From Mesorhizobium_G sp049840935 (GTDB lineage: Bacteria; Pseudomonadota; Alphaproteobacteria; Rhizobiales; Rhizobiaceae), in the NCBI GenBank assembly GCA_049840935.1, contig JASGJA010000001.1, positions 62,001 through 126,000 of the forward strand: a stretch of 64,000 bases of DNA, in the 5' to 3' direction. Both the position numbers and the translations under genes were made by a program. Under the pieces are notes generated by a model. It worked only from the letters and a program-made list of their open reading frames with translations. It made no database searches and was not told the DNA's origin. Shown piece after piece: positions 56,296-64,000 of this stretch (position 1 is the first letter of the stretch; each line of letters starts with the position of its first letter).

Positions 56296-56315
56296 AGACA
56301 GGATTAGACAGGTCT
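56296..56315 (+). promoter_or_regulatory. possible GntR operator before its own gene
   Basis: AGACAGG occurs at 56296-56302 and again at 56306-56312, exactly ten bases apart, and the second copy is part of a dyad AGACAGGTCT (56306-56315). HutC-type GntR sites often contain AGAC/GTCT halves. It lies 16 bases before the GntR start, where binding would block initiation. Confidence 0.4.
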
Positions 56316-56331
56316 GAAAGATGGGGTGAAC

Positions 56332-57051
56332 ATGGCAAGGAAAGCGCTATCGCCGGGTACTGCGAAGCCTCGGCAGATTGCGACCATACTTGAACAGGAA
56401 ATCCGTTCCGGCAGGCTCGGCTATGGCGAGCGTCTTGAAAGCGAAAGCGCACTTGTCCAAAGGTTTTCGGTCAGCCGCGAAACGGTACGCCGAGGTTTGG
56501 AAAAACTCTCCAGCCGTGGTTTAATTACGAAACGCGTCGGTATTGGCTCGTTCGTCACCTATGATGGGAGACAGATGGACGATGCGCTGGGTTGGTCGCG
56601 CGCTCTTTCTAAGGCTGGCGCCCACATAGAAACCTCCATATTGCGGCTGGAAATTGTCCAGGATCACGACCTGTCGAATAGACTTAAGATCGAGAATCCC
56701 GCCTTCGTCGCCCTCGATCGAGTTCGCATGTCGCTTGCAGATGGTCATGGCATATCGCTCGAACGAAGCCGAATTCCGGTAACGCCAGAGGTCGCGGAAC
56801 TGCCGCTCACGGGATTACGTGAAGGATCTTTGAACAAGACATTGTTCGCGGCCGGACTGGTTGCCGCCAAAGGCGAGGAATGGGCAGACTTGGAGCTTTT
56901 GAGCGACGAAGATGCACGGTTGCTCAAGGCGCTGCCGAAATCGCCTTTCCTGCGAACGCAGCGAGTTGTGCGCACGAACGATGGCCAGATCATTGAGTAC
57001 GTAACCAGCCTTCTAAATCCTGCTCACTTTGCACTTCATCTGGAATTTTAG
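56332..57051 (+). CDS. GntR-family regulator, HutC/UTRA type
   Basis: 239 residues. Winged helix at the N-terminus (IATILEQEIRSGRLGYGERLESESALVQRFSVSRETVRRGLEKLSSRGLITKRVGIGSFV, about 18-76), then a UTRA effector domain (FVALDRVRMSLADGHGISLERSRIP, LRTQRVVRTNDGQIIEYVTSLLN). ATG 56332 with GATGGGG upstream; a GTG two codons earlier is less likely. The ADP-ribosylglycohydrolase gene begins two bases after its stop, so it heads the operon and presumably regulates it in response to the imported compound. Confidence 0.9.
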   Translation: MARKALSPGTAKPRQIATILEQEIRSGRLGYGERLESESALVQRFSVSRETVRRGLEKLSSRGLITKRVGIGSFVTYDGRQMDDALGWSRALSKAGAHIETSILRLEIVQDHDLSNRLKIENPAFVALDRVRMSLADGHGISLERSRIPVTPEVAELPLTGLREGSLNKTLFAAGLVAAKGEEWADLELLSDEDARLLKALPKSPFLRTQRVVRTNDGQIIEYVTSLLNPAHFALHLEF

Positions 57052-57052
57052 A

Positions 57053-58060
57053 ATGGCGCGGCGCGAAAAAGCAGCTCTGATCGACCGTGCAATGGGTGCA
57101 CTGGTCGGAGGAGCGCTGGGCGACGCGCTCGGAATGCCGACACAGCTTCTCACCGCTGAAGAAATCCGCAACACATATGGTCCCGTCGAGGGATTTGTGA
57201 CTCCCGTGCCGGATCATCCGGTTTCGAAAGGTCTTCCTGCCGGATCGATCACCGACGACACTGAACAGACCTTGCTGCTAGCCGAAGTTCTCATCAACTC
57301 GGCATCCTCATTCGATCAGAAGCGATGGGTGGCCTCCCTCATCGAGTGGGAGCGGGGCGTAAAGGCTCGCGGTGGTTACGACCTCCTCGGACCTTCAACA
57401 AAACGCGCAATCGACCTTATCAATGCAGGGGCAGATCCGGTCGAGGCTGGCCGGGGTGGCTCCACAAACGGAGCGGCCATGCGCATTGGACCGGTCGGTA
57501 TCGCATTAAAACCGGAGCCTCTGATTCTTCTGGTGGAAAGAGTGCAGGAAACAACTGCGGCGACCCACGGGTCCAGTGTCGCAATCTCGTCGGCGTCAGC
57601 AGTTGCAGCGGCTGTCAGTTGTGGTGTCGAAGGGGGCGACTGGCGCTCCGCCAGCAATCTCGGAGTGGAGGCTGCACGCCTCGCTCAAGGCACTGCACCT
57701 TCCATCGACATGGCTGGCCTTATTGAAAAGGCGAGAAACACCGTCCGTGGGCAAAGCGGGCGGCACGCAATCGAGCTGGTCGTTTCGGAGGTCGGAACAG
57801 GCGTCGAAAGCGAGCAGTCAATTCCCGCAGCATTCGCTATTCTCGAAGTCGCGAACGGCGATCCATGGAAGGCTGCGGTGCTGAGCGCTAATCTTGGAGG
57901 GGACACGGATACGATTGGTGCGATTGCAGCGGGTATGGCGGGAGCCTGCATCGGTTACTCGCATCTGCCGGAGAAGCAGATAGCGCAGCTAAAAGGTCTT
58001 GACCTCGCAAATGTGAGGCTACTCGCCGAACGTCTGGTCGATCTGCGGCTCGGGGTGTGA
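57053..58060 (+). CDS. ADP-ribosylglycohydrolase-family enzyme
   Basis: 335 residues, DraG/ARH fold. Metal-binding residues all present: TDD in AGSITDDTEQ (67-69) and GGDTDTIGA (282-288). GGALGDALGMPTQ (19-31), GGSTNGAAMRIGPVGI (135-150) and THGSS (171-175) match the family. Known members remove ADP-ribose from proteins or nucleic acids, but many bacterial members have small substrates. Here it lies in an operon with a sugar kinase and a complete importer, which favours hydrolysis of an imported ribosyl compound over protein de-modification. That is inference. The kinase starts four bases after its stop. Confidence 0.9.
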   Translation: MARREKAALIDRAMGALVGGALGDALGMPTQLLTAEEIRNTYGPVEGFVTPVPDHPVSKGLPAGSITDDTEQTLLLAEVLINSASSFDQKRWVASLIEWERGVKARGGYDLLGPSTKRAIDLINAGADPVEAGRGGSTNGAAMRIGPVGIALKPEPLILLVERVQETTAATHGSSVAISSASAVAAAVSCGVEGGDWRSASNLGVEAARLAQGTAPSIDMAGLIEKARNTVRGQSGRHAIELVVSEVGTGVESEQSIPAAFAILEVANGDPWKAAVLSANLGGDTDTIGAIAAGMAGACIGYSHLPEKQIAQLKGLDLANVRLLAERLVDLRLGV

Positions 58061-58064
58061 CGCC

Positions 58065-59033
58065 ATGAACCGTCCTCGCCTCCTGCATGCCGGAAGTATG
58101 GTGATCGACCACATCTATCGTATTCGGGCATTGCCCCTGCCTGGTACGGAGGTTACGGCTGAATCTTACCGGATTTCGCCCGGCGGCGGTTTCAACCTAG
58201 CCGTCGCTGCACGGCGGACGGGACTCCCCGTCGCATTTGTTGGGGTACACGGAACCGGACCGAACGGCGACTTGCTGCGCGCCGCACTTGCCGCCGAGCA
58301 AATTGATATACTCACCGCTCCAGTCGAAAGATTGGATAGCGGCGTCAGCACGGTGCTTGTAACACGCGATGCGGAGCGGAGCTTCGTATCATGGCCGGGC
58401 GCCGAAAGTCTGCCAGATACGTCGAATATCGATGCGGGCCCGGCTGACTGGATTTTCGCAAGCGGCTATACATTGAGCTATCCAGGAAGTGGCGAAAGCG
58501 TGGTGGCCAGGATTGAACGCCTCGCTCACAAGAATCCACTCGTTTTTGATCCTGCGCCAGTTGTACGCGATATTCCCTCCGCCATTCTCAAACGCGTACT
58601 GAACACTTGCAGCTGGTTGAGCTGCAATACAGACGAAGCGGCCTACATTACAGATGGCGCGCCGCATCCGGCAAAAACATTGCTCGATCTTCACTGTCCA
58701 CGCGCCGCTGGTGTTGTTGTTCGCTCGGGACGGCATGGCTGCCTTGTTCGAATGCGGGACGGAAGCGAACAGAACGTCCCGGCATTCAACGTCGAAGCGG
58801 TGGATACCAACGGAGCCGGCGACGCTCATATCGGGACGTTCATCTCCTCACTGGCGCAAGGCGGCCATCCCTTCGAAGCTGCGCGCTTCGCAAATGCGGC
58901 GGCTGCAATCGCAGTGACTCGCCATGGTGGCCCCACTGCCCCAACAACTGACGAAATCAGGCAATTCCTTTTGAACGCAAAGATAACGAAGAAAACAAGC
59001 AAACCGGAACAATCCATGGAGGATATGAAATGA
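58065..59033 (+). CDS. PfkB-family sugar/nucleoside kinase
   Basis: 322 residues, ribokinase fold. GGGFNLAVAARRTGLPVAFVGVHGTGPNGD (about 43-72) and the C-terminal signature VEAVDTNGAGDAHIGTFIS with catalytic Asp (about 246). The NGAG variant of the DTxGAGD motif is common in ADP-dependent or nucleoside-type members. Likely phosphorylates the ribose or ribosyl product of the upstream glycohydrolase. Coupled on both sides: four bases after the hydrolase, four-base overlap (ATGA) with the binding-protein gene. Confidence 0.89.
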   Translation: MNRPRLLHAGSMVIDHIYRIRALPLPGTEVTAESYRISPGGGFNLAVAARRTGLPVAFVGVHGTGPNGDLLRAALAAEQIDILTAPVERLDSGVSTVLVTRDAERSFVSWPGAESLPDTSNIDAGPADWIFASGYTLSYPGSGESVVARIERLAHKNPLVFDPAPVVRDIPSAILKRVLNTCSWLSCNTDEAAYITDGAPHPAKTLLDLHCPRAAGVVVRSGRHGCLVRMRDGSEQNVPAFNVEAVDTNGAGDAHIGTFISSLAQGGHPFEAARFANAAAAIAVTRHGGPTAPTTDEIRQFLLNAKITKKTSKPEQSMEDMK

Positions 59034-60085
59034 CGCGAGTTACCGCATTCTTTGCCGCAACTACCGTGCTTTTTTCTGCTTTTACAATCGCTGCCCATGC
59101 CGACGACCTGCATGTGCTGAATTGGAAGGGATATGGTGCGGACGAACCCTGGGCTGTCGAAGCTTTCGAGAAGGTGACCGGCCAAAAGGTCGTCAATGAC
59201 TTCTTCAATTCAGAACAGGAAATGCTCACAAAGCTGCGCACCAATCCCGGTCTGTACGACGTCGTCATGATAAATGCCGCCTTCAACGATCAGGCGAAAG
59301 CGGAAAACCTAATTCAGCCGATCGATACGTCGAAGATCGCCAACTACGCCGATATCAGCAAGGACAAGGCAGAGTCGCCAATGCTCGCAAAGGACGGCAA
59401 GGTTTATGGCGTGCCATGGGTATGGGGCCTGACGGCTATAGCAATTAACGACAAGGCCTTCGATTCTCCACCCACAAGCCTAGCCGTGATGTGGGATGAG
59501 AAGCACAAGGGCCGCGTAACCATCCGCGACGACGCCGTGGAAGCGGTGCAATTCGGTGCGCTTGCCAGTGGTCAGAACATCAACGACATAAAAGATATGG
59601 AAGCGGTCAAGGCAAAGCTCACCTCGCTGATGCCGCAGATCAAGACGTTCTGGAGCGCCGAAAACGATTGGAACCAGATGGTCGCATCGAACCAGATCGA
59701 TGTCGGAACCTATTGGAGCGGTTCGGCAGATCGCGCCAAGACCCATTTCAAGCTGCCGGTCAGCCTAGTCATCCCACAAGAAGGTTCGGTTGCCTGGCTC
59801 GATGCCTGGTCCATCCCGACCGGCGCGAAGAATGTCGTTGGTGCTGAGGCGTTCATCAACTATATGATCGATCCGGCGTTCTATACCGAATGGGTCACGA
59901 AGGTTGGAGCGCCAGTGTCGGCCAACGAAAAGGCCGTGGCGGCCCTTCCCGAAGATTCCTTTAACCGAAAAGTGATGGGCGATCCGGCTGTCGCCTCGCG
60001 GCTTCAGTTCCAGCAACCGATAACCGATGCGCAGCGTGAGGAATATCTGAAAGTCTGGCAGGAGCTAAAGGTCAACGTGAAATAG
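59030..60085 (+). CDS. polyamine-type ABC substrate-binding protein (PotD-like)
   Basis: 351 residues. Signal peptide MTRVTAFFAATTVLFSAFTIAAHA. The mature protein begins DDLHVLNWKGYGADEPW, as in spermidine/putrescine binders, and contains acidic and aromatic ligand-site-like residues (YWSGSADRAK, WLDAWSIPTGAKN). PotD-like proteins bind cationic amines; the operon suggests the ligand is a positively charged compound carrying a ribosyl group. Overlaps the kinase by four bases. Confidence 0.88.
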   Translation: MTRVTAFFAATTVLFSAFTIAAHADDLHVLNWKGYGADEPWAVEAFEKVTGQKVVNDFFNSEQEMLTKLRTNPGLYDVVMINAAFNDQAKAENLIQPIDTSKIANYADISKDKAESPMLAKDGKVYGVPWVWGLTAIAINDKAFDSPPTSLAVMWDEKHKGRVTIRDDAVEAVQFGALASGQNINDIKDMEAVKAKLTSLMPQIKTFWSAENDWNQMVASNQIDVGTYWSGSADRAKTHFKLPVSLVIPQEGSVAWLDAWSIPTGAKNVVGAEAFINYMIDPAFYTEWVTKVGAPVSANEKAVAALPEDSFNRKVMGDPAVASRLQFQQPITDAQREEYLKVWQELKVNVK

Positions 60086-60103
60086 GCTTCCGCACGGAGA
60101 CGC

Positions 60104-60970
60104 TTGATGGTTGGTAAAACGCAACGCAGGGGGCAGTTCGGTGCGGCGCTGCCTCTGCTTGCGCCAGGTTATGTGTGGCTCATCATTGCAGTATTCCTGC
60201 CGCTTTCCGCGATGGCCTTCTTCTCATTAATGACGGGGCTCCCCTTCAGTGGTAAGGAATGGTTTTTCACCCTTCAGAACTACGCCACCTTCTTTAGCGA
60301 GCCACTTTACGGCCAATTGCTGTTACGTTCTTTGCGTCTCGGTGCTGAAGTAACTTTCTGGTGCATTGTTTTAGGCTTTCCCGCCGCCTTCGTGCTCGCC
60401 AAGGTGTTGAAGGGACGCACCCGTGAAGCGATATTTCTTCTGATTATTTTGCCATTCTGGAGCAATGGCCTCGTGAGGATTTTTTCTTGGGCGATGGTGC
60501 TTCGGGAAGGAGGCATCCTCGATACCGCGGTCAACGCAATCTCGCCGATCAGGATCAATATCGACCTGATGTATTCCTATCCTGCAATCATAATCGGGCT
60601 TGTGCACTCATACGTCCCTTATATGGTTCTCACCTGCTATCTAACGCTGCAAGCGATTGACAATTCCCTGATCGAAGCTGCGCGATCCCTTGGCGCGTCG
60701 CGATTGCAAACTCTTGTGCGTATCGTCCTTCCGCTGTCCCTCCCGGGGCTGGCAGCGGGGGCAGTGCTGATTTTTGTTCCGGTCGTAGGTTCTTTTATGG
60801 AACCGCGCATTCTGGGCGGTCGTACCGGCACCTTTTACGGAACCGTTATCGAGGATCAGTTCGTGGCGGTGTTCAACTGGCCACTCGGCGCAGCTCTGTC
60901 CTTCATTCTGTTGGCAGTCGTTTTGCTGATATTAGCGCTAAGCGCTCCGGTGTTGCGGAGGGCAGCGTAA
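60104..60970 (+). CDS. polyamine-type ABC permease (PotB-like)
   Basis: 288 residues, six helices (LLAPGYVWLIIAVFLPLSAMAFFSLM at the start). EAA motif IEAARSLGASRLQTLVRIVLPLSLPG. Late segment GSFMEPRILGGRTGTFYGTVIEDQF is typical of PotB. It lies 19 bases after the binding-protein gene; the next permease starts at its final base. Confidence 0.91.
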   Translation: MMVGKTQRRGQFGAALPLLAPGYVWLIIAVFLPLSAMAFFSLMTGLPFSGKEWFFTLQNYATFFSEPLYGQLLLRSLRLGAEVTFWCIVLGFPAAFVLAKVLKGRTREAIFLLIILPFWSNGLVRIFSWAMVLREGGILDTAVNAISPIRINIDLMYSYPAIIIGLVHSYVPYMVLTCYLTLQAIDNSLIEAARSLGASRLQTLVRIVLPLSLPGLAAGAVLIFVPVVGSFMEPRILGGRTGTFYGTVIEDQFVAVFNWPLGAALSFILLAVVLLILALSAPVLRRAA

Positions 60971-61752
60971 TGAGCCGTCTGCTTGAATGGTTGGGCCGCG
61001 CATGGCTTTTGCTGCTTCTGGCGTTCCTCTATCTACCTTTGATTATCATGGGCGTCATGTCGTTCAATGCATCCCCATTCTACCAGTTGCCTATAGAATG
61101 GACGACGACGTGGTACTCGCAACTGTTCAGCAACGCCCAATTGATCGACGCGACCTGGAACAGCATCTATATCGCCGTCATTACGACAACCGTAGCGACC
61201 GTGTTGGGAACCGCCGCAGCGCTCGCACTTTACCGCTACGATTTCAACGGCAAGAAAGTCCTTCAGACGCTGCTTTTTCCGCCCATCGCGATACCCTGGC
61301 TCATTACAGGCACCGCCATGCTGGTGTTTTTCTTTGCGGTAGGCATAGGACGAGGGCTCCATGCCATCTTGCTGGGTCATGTAGCGTTGGCATTGCCCTA
61401 CGTTATCGTGGTGGTGAGCGCACGCCTCCAGACGTTCGAACCGCAACTGGAAGAGGCGGCGCGTTCGCTTGGCGCGAGCCAATGGCAGATAACCCGACGC
61501 ATTACGCTTCCCTGGATTATGCCGGGGGTCATTGCAGGTGCGCTCTTCGCGTTCGCCGTATCGTTCGATCAGTTCGTCGTTTCTTATTTTCTCGCCACAC
61601 CAGGTCAGGGAACATTGCCTGTCGAAATTTACGCAGCCATTCGCAAGGGCTTCACCCCTGAAATCAACGCTGTGTCCACCATCATCATAGTTGTTTCCAT
61701 GGCACTGATGCTCGTTGCGGCCCGCTTTTTCAAGTTCGGGGGAGAACGCTGA
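60970..61752 (+). CDS. polyamine-type ABC permease (PotC-like)
   Basis: 260 residues, six helices. The N-terminus ending in MSFNASPFYQLPIEWTTTWYSQLF is PotC-like, and EAA motif EEAARSLGASQWQITRRITLPWIMPG is intact. One-base overlaps on both sides (60970 and 61752) show tight coupling with PotB-like and ATPase genes. It forms the heterodimeric channel with the previous gene product. Confidence 0.91.
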   Translation: MSRLLEWLGRAWLLLLLAFLYLPLIIMGVMSFNASPFYQLPIEWTTTWYSQLFSNAQLIDATWNSIYIAVITTTVATVLGTAAALALYRYDFNGKKVLQTLLFPPIAIPWLITGTAMLVFFFAVGIGRGLHAILLGHVALALPYVIVVVSARLQTFEPQLEEAARSLGASQWQITRRITLPWIMPGVIAGALFAFAVSFDQFVVSYFLATPGQGTLPVEIYAAIRKGFTPEINAVSTIIIVVSMALMLVAARFFKFGGER

Positions 61753-62819
61753 TGGCACTCGTCGAGGTGCAGAATGTCTCCCGAACGTTTGGATCACACA
61801 AAGCGCTGGATCGGGTTTCAATCATATTCCCCGACGGGGGATTTTACGCCCTGCTTGGCCCCTCCGGCAGCGGAAAGACCACTTTGCTGCGCATGATCGC
61901 AGGCTTTGACTATCCTGATAACGGGCGCATCGTGATCGATGGAGAAAGCGTCGAACGTGTATCGGTAGAAAAGCGCCAGATTGGCATGGTGTTCCAGAAC
62001 TACGCCCTGTTTCCTAACATGAGTGTACGTGACAATGTCGCCTTCGGCCTTTCTGTGCGAGGCGAGCCAAAAAGCAAGATCCATTCCGAAGTGCAACGCG
62101 CGCTGGATCTGGTTCAACTCTCGAAGCTTGGCGAGAGGCGTCCTCACCAGCTTTCAGGTGGACAACGCCAGCGGGTTGCACTTGCGCGTGCGATCGTAAC
62201 CGAGCCGCGCGTCCTTCTTCTCGACGAGCCGTTGTCCGCGTTGGACAAGGCACTACGCATCGACATGCAGCTTGAACTGAAGCGCATCCAGCGCGAAATC
62301 GGCATTACCACGATATTCGTTACGCATGATCAGGAAGAGGCTCTAACCATGAGCGATCGGATAGGCATCCTGCGTGATGGGGCACTCGTGCAAGAAGGTA
62401 AACCCGAAGACATTTACAATCAGCCCAACAGCGCCTTTTCAGCCACCTTTCTTGGTGACGCCAATATATTGGCCGGGACGCCGACGGATATCGGCCTGAA
62501 GCTTGCGAACGGCACCGTCATCGCGCTGCGCGACTCACACGATCGCGCCAGCAGCTGTGCAGTCCGGCCCGAACGCATTCGGCTGATGGCGGGAAATGCA
62601 CCCTCGGATGGATCCGAAAACAGCCTGCGCGGCAAGGTTACGCGTCGCATATTTGGTGGCAACAGCACCACCTACTTTGTGCAGGCTGCAGACCATTCCA
62701 TAAAGGTTTTCGTCCAGAACGACGGCGCAATCCAGCCTGATGTCGGAGAGGTCGTAAACCTAATCTGGTCTCAGGCAAGCACAGTTCCGAATTCACAAAA
62801 CTTAAGCAGTCGGTGCTGA
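61752..62819 (+). CDS. polyamine-type ABC ATP-binding protein (PotA-like)
   Basis: 355 residues. Walker A GPSGSGKTTLLR, signature LSGGQRQRVALARAI, Walker B VLLLDEPLSALDK, switch FVTHDQEEALT, then a TOBE_2 domain (SCAVRPERIRLMAG, RRIFGGNSTTYFVQA). Last gene of the operon that starts with the GntR regulator. The next 249 bases hold no gene; a 7-bp hairpin TTCAGGC/GCCTGAA is at about 62994-63012. Confidence 0.92.
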   Translation: MALVEVQNVSRTFGSHKALDRVSIIFPDGGFYALLGPSGSGKTTLLRMIAGFDYPDNGRIVIDGESVERVSVEKRQIGMVFQNYALFPNMSVRDNVAFGLSVRGEPKSKIHSEVQRALDLVQLSKLGERRPHQLSGGQRQRVALARAIVTEPRVLLLDEPLSALDKALRIDMQLELKRIQREIGITTIFVTHDQEEALTMSDRIGILRDGALVQEGKPEDIYNQPNSAFSATFLGDANILAGTPTDIGLKLANGTVIALRDSHDRASSCAVRPERIRLMAGNAPSDGSENSLRGKVTRRIFGGNSTTYFVQAADHSIKVFVQNDGAIQPDVGEVVNLIWSQASTVPNSQNLSSRC

Positions 62820-63068
62820 TCATTTTAACGGAGACAGGGACATCGTCTCGGCAAAACGGTCTAGACATAAAATTAGATACCAGCCCGTATCAAAGGAACC
62901 AGTATCGCTCTGTTGCCACCAGCGGGTTTAGACCGGCAACCCAATTCACCGGGTATGAAAATCAAATCGGCGAGACGATTGCTGTGTCGGATTCAGGCGT
63001 ACAGCCTGAACTCGTGCTTCGGCTGAATCACATTGACCCTGGAATAAAAGGGCGCAAGGTTGATCGGC

Positions 63069-63641
63069 ATGGAGCAGGCTACAAGGCTAAAACCGTGGTT
63101 CTTACGCACCTTCATCGTTCTGGGTGTGCTTTGGGTGTTTCAGGGACTTGCACAAGGCGGTCAGCAGATAGCTCGGCCAATTGGATGGGAAGACCTGCGG
63201 CCTGCCAATCAAGGCAGCACAAACACGATTTTCCCTGGAATTGCGACATCGGAGGAACAGGGAAGGACCTTATCCCTGCATTTGGAAGATGAACAGGTCC
63301 GCATTGAGGGATATGTGCTTCCGATAGATCGCAACGAAGATAATGTTTACGAATTTTTCCTTGTGCCTTGGCTTGGAGCCTGTAGCCATGCACCGCAACC
63401 ACCGCCTAATCAGATGGTGCACGTAATCCCGAAAACGCCGCTGAAGATCGGAAGAGCTTACGAGTTCGTCTCTGTAAGTGGAAGCCTTCATCCGGAAATT
63501 GAAAAGACCCAGCTCTTTATCATGGACGGGCGGACCGTGCTCACCTCAGGCTATTCTATAGGACGCGCTGAAACGCGTCTTGCAAAGTCGTCTCATTCCC
63601 CAGCGATTGCGGGCAGTCCGTTGGGTATAAGCGCGAATTGA
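63069..63641 (+). CDS. DUF3299-type exported protein
   Basis: 190 residues. A single N-terminal hydrophobic segment (LRTFIVLGVLWVFQGLAQGG) acts as signal or anchor. The body contains IGWEDLRP, VRIEGYVLPIDRNEDNVYEFFLVPWLGACSHAPQPPPNQMVHV, the conserved centre of DUF3299 with a Cys and His that could bind metal. Family function is not established; relatives occur near metal transporters. Start at MEQATRLKPW follows GCAAGG. Confidence 0.82.
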   Translation: MEQATRLKPWFLRTFIVLGVLWVFQGLAQGGQQIARPIGWEDLRPANQGSTNTIFPGIATSEEQGRTLSLHLEDEQVRIEGYVLPIDRNEDNVYEFFLVPWLGACSHAPQPPPNQMVHVIPKTPLKIGRAYEFVSVSGSLHPEIEKTQLFIMDGRTVLTSGYSIGRAETRLAKSSHSPAIAGSPLGISAN

Positions 63642-63674
63642 TGCTTCTTGCGCGCGCCACTCCTTTTGTGAGCC

Positions 63675-63691
63675 GCCGATTAATTATCGGC
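63675..63691 (+). terminator. weak hairpin after the DUF3299 gene
   Basis: GCCGAT/ATCGGC stem of six bases with a five-base AT loop, followed by CTTTCCC. Short stem and short T run, so a weak terminator at best. Confidence 0.35.
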
Positions 63692-63747
63692 CTTTCCCAA
63701 GCAAACTCTTAGTGCTTTAGTCAGGGGCAGATCGCGGAGAGGACTCG

Positions 63748-64000
63748 ATGACACTTTTCTATATGCTTCTTGCATTCATAGTTGGATTGTTGCTCGGCTG
63801 GTTTTTGTGGGGACGCCTGCGCAACGAAACGGACAATCTCCAGCGCAGTCTGGAATCCATTCGTAGTGAACGCGACAAACTCAAGAATGAAACAACGCGC
63901 CTGACCCGGGAACTGGAAGAGTGCGGTATTGCGCGAGCCGATATGGAAAGCCAACTGCAGAATAAAGCTCCTGCATCAGCACCAGTCGCTTTGATGTCAA
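63748..64000 (+). CDS. membrane-anchored coiled-coil protein, N-terminal part (cut by window edge)
   Basis: ATG at 63748 with GGAGAGGA upstream. The first 84 codons encode one membrane helix (MTLFYMLLAFIVGLLLGWFLWG) and a charged coiled coil with heptad-like spacing (ETDNLQRSLESIRSERDKLK, TRLTRELEECG). The rest is outside the window. Proteins of this start in rhizobia often end in a helix-hairpin-helix or OmpA-like region; that cannot be checked here. Confidence 0.78.
   Translation, partial: MTLFYMLLAFIVGLLLGWFLWGRLRNETDNLQRSLESIRSERDKLKNETTRLTRELEECGIARADMESQLQNKAPASAPVALMS

Noticed and set aside
57053..58060. DraG-type control of nitrogenase
   Set aside because: No draT or nif gene is in the window, and the operon contains an importer and a kinase, which does not fit nitrogenase regulation.
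1..64000. tRNA, rRNA, CRISPR arrays, insertion sequences, attachment sites
   Set aside because: No cloverleaf-like arms with CCA-type ends, no regularly spaced repeats, no transposase or integrase motifs were found by reading; covariance searches could not be run.

Overview
The window looks like part of the main chromosome of an alphaproteobacterium of the Rhizobiales, most like Brucella/Ochrobactrum. This is inferred from the housekeeping block (infB-rbfA-truB, rsmC, pnp, rpsO, malic enzyme, mutS), the density of ABC importers, and two palindromic intergenic elements of the kind scattered through rhizobial and Brucella genomes. No rRNA, tRNA, CRISPR array, phage or insertion sequence was recognised.

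Layout. 1-11.9 kb is core: the 3' end of infB, then rbfA and truB on +, meeting rsmC, pnp, rpsO and a MaeB-type malic enzyme on -, then a DMT permease and mutS on +. 11.9-20.0 kb (+) holds a second DMT permease, a YadG/YadH-like ABC exporter, a small DMT protein, a PAP2 phosphatase, a CYTH protein (-), and a TetR-HlyD-ABC-permease efflux operon behind a perfect palindromic operator. 20.0-32.3 kb is a sugar-acid locus that fits non-phosphorylative L-fucose breakdown: L-fuconate dehydratase, FAH-family hydrolase, SDR, mutarotase, a second enolase-superfamily enzyme, a Gfo/Idh oxidoreductase, a MaoC protein and a complete sugar ABC importer on -, with an IclR regulator and a lactonase-type amidohydrolase divergent on +. 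32.3-35.6 kb (-) holds a DeoR regulator, a CaiB/BaiF CoA-transferase and a binding-protein-like protein without a signal peptide. 35.7-45.6 kb (+) is a quaternary-amine operon: glycine-betaine-type binding protein, ATPase, a fused double permease, two tandem dimethylglycine/sarcosine-dehydrogenase-like enzymes and a choline-kinase-like protein.

45.6-55.6 kb holds a META-domain protein, an ArsR regulator, a dienelactone hydrolase, the 5-oxoprolinase genes (pxpA and a fused pxpB-pxpC), manC, and an iron-type ABC importer. 55.8-62.8 kb (+) contains the most unusual group: a GntR/UTRA regulator, an ADP-ribosylglycohydrolase-family enzyme, a PfkB kinase and a complete polyamine-type ABC importer in one tight operon. 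It reads as import of a cationic, probably ribosylated, compound followed by glycosidic cleavage and phosphorylation of the sugar. The window closes with a DUF3299-type protein and the start of a membrane-anchored coiled-coil protein.

Nine reading-frame breaks affect eight conserved genes (rsmC, pnp, mutS twice, PAP2, fucD, the leaderless binding protein, the dienelactone hydrolase and the iron ABC ATPase). Every one is repaired by removing a single base, mostly from a 2-3 base homopolymer, and every repaired gene has a normal length. This uniform +1 pattern points to sequencing error rather than gene decay, so these genes are probably intact in the organism.
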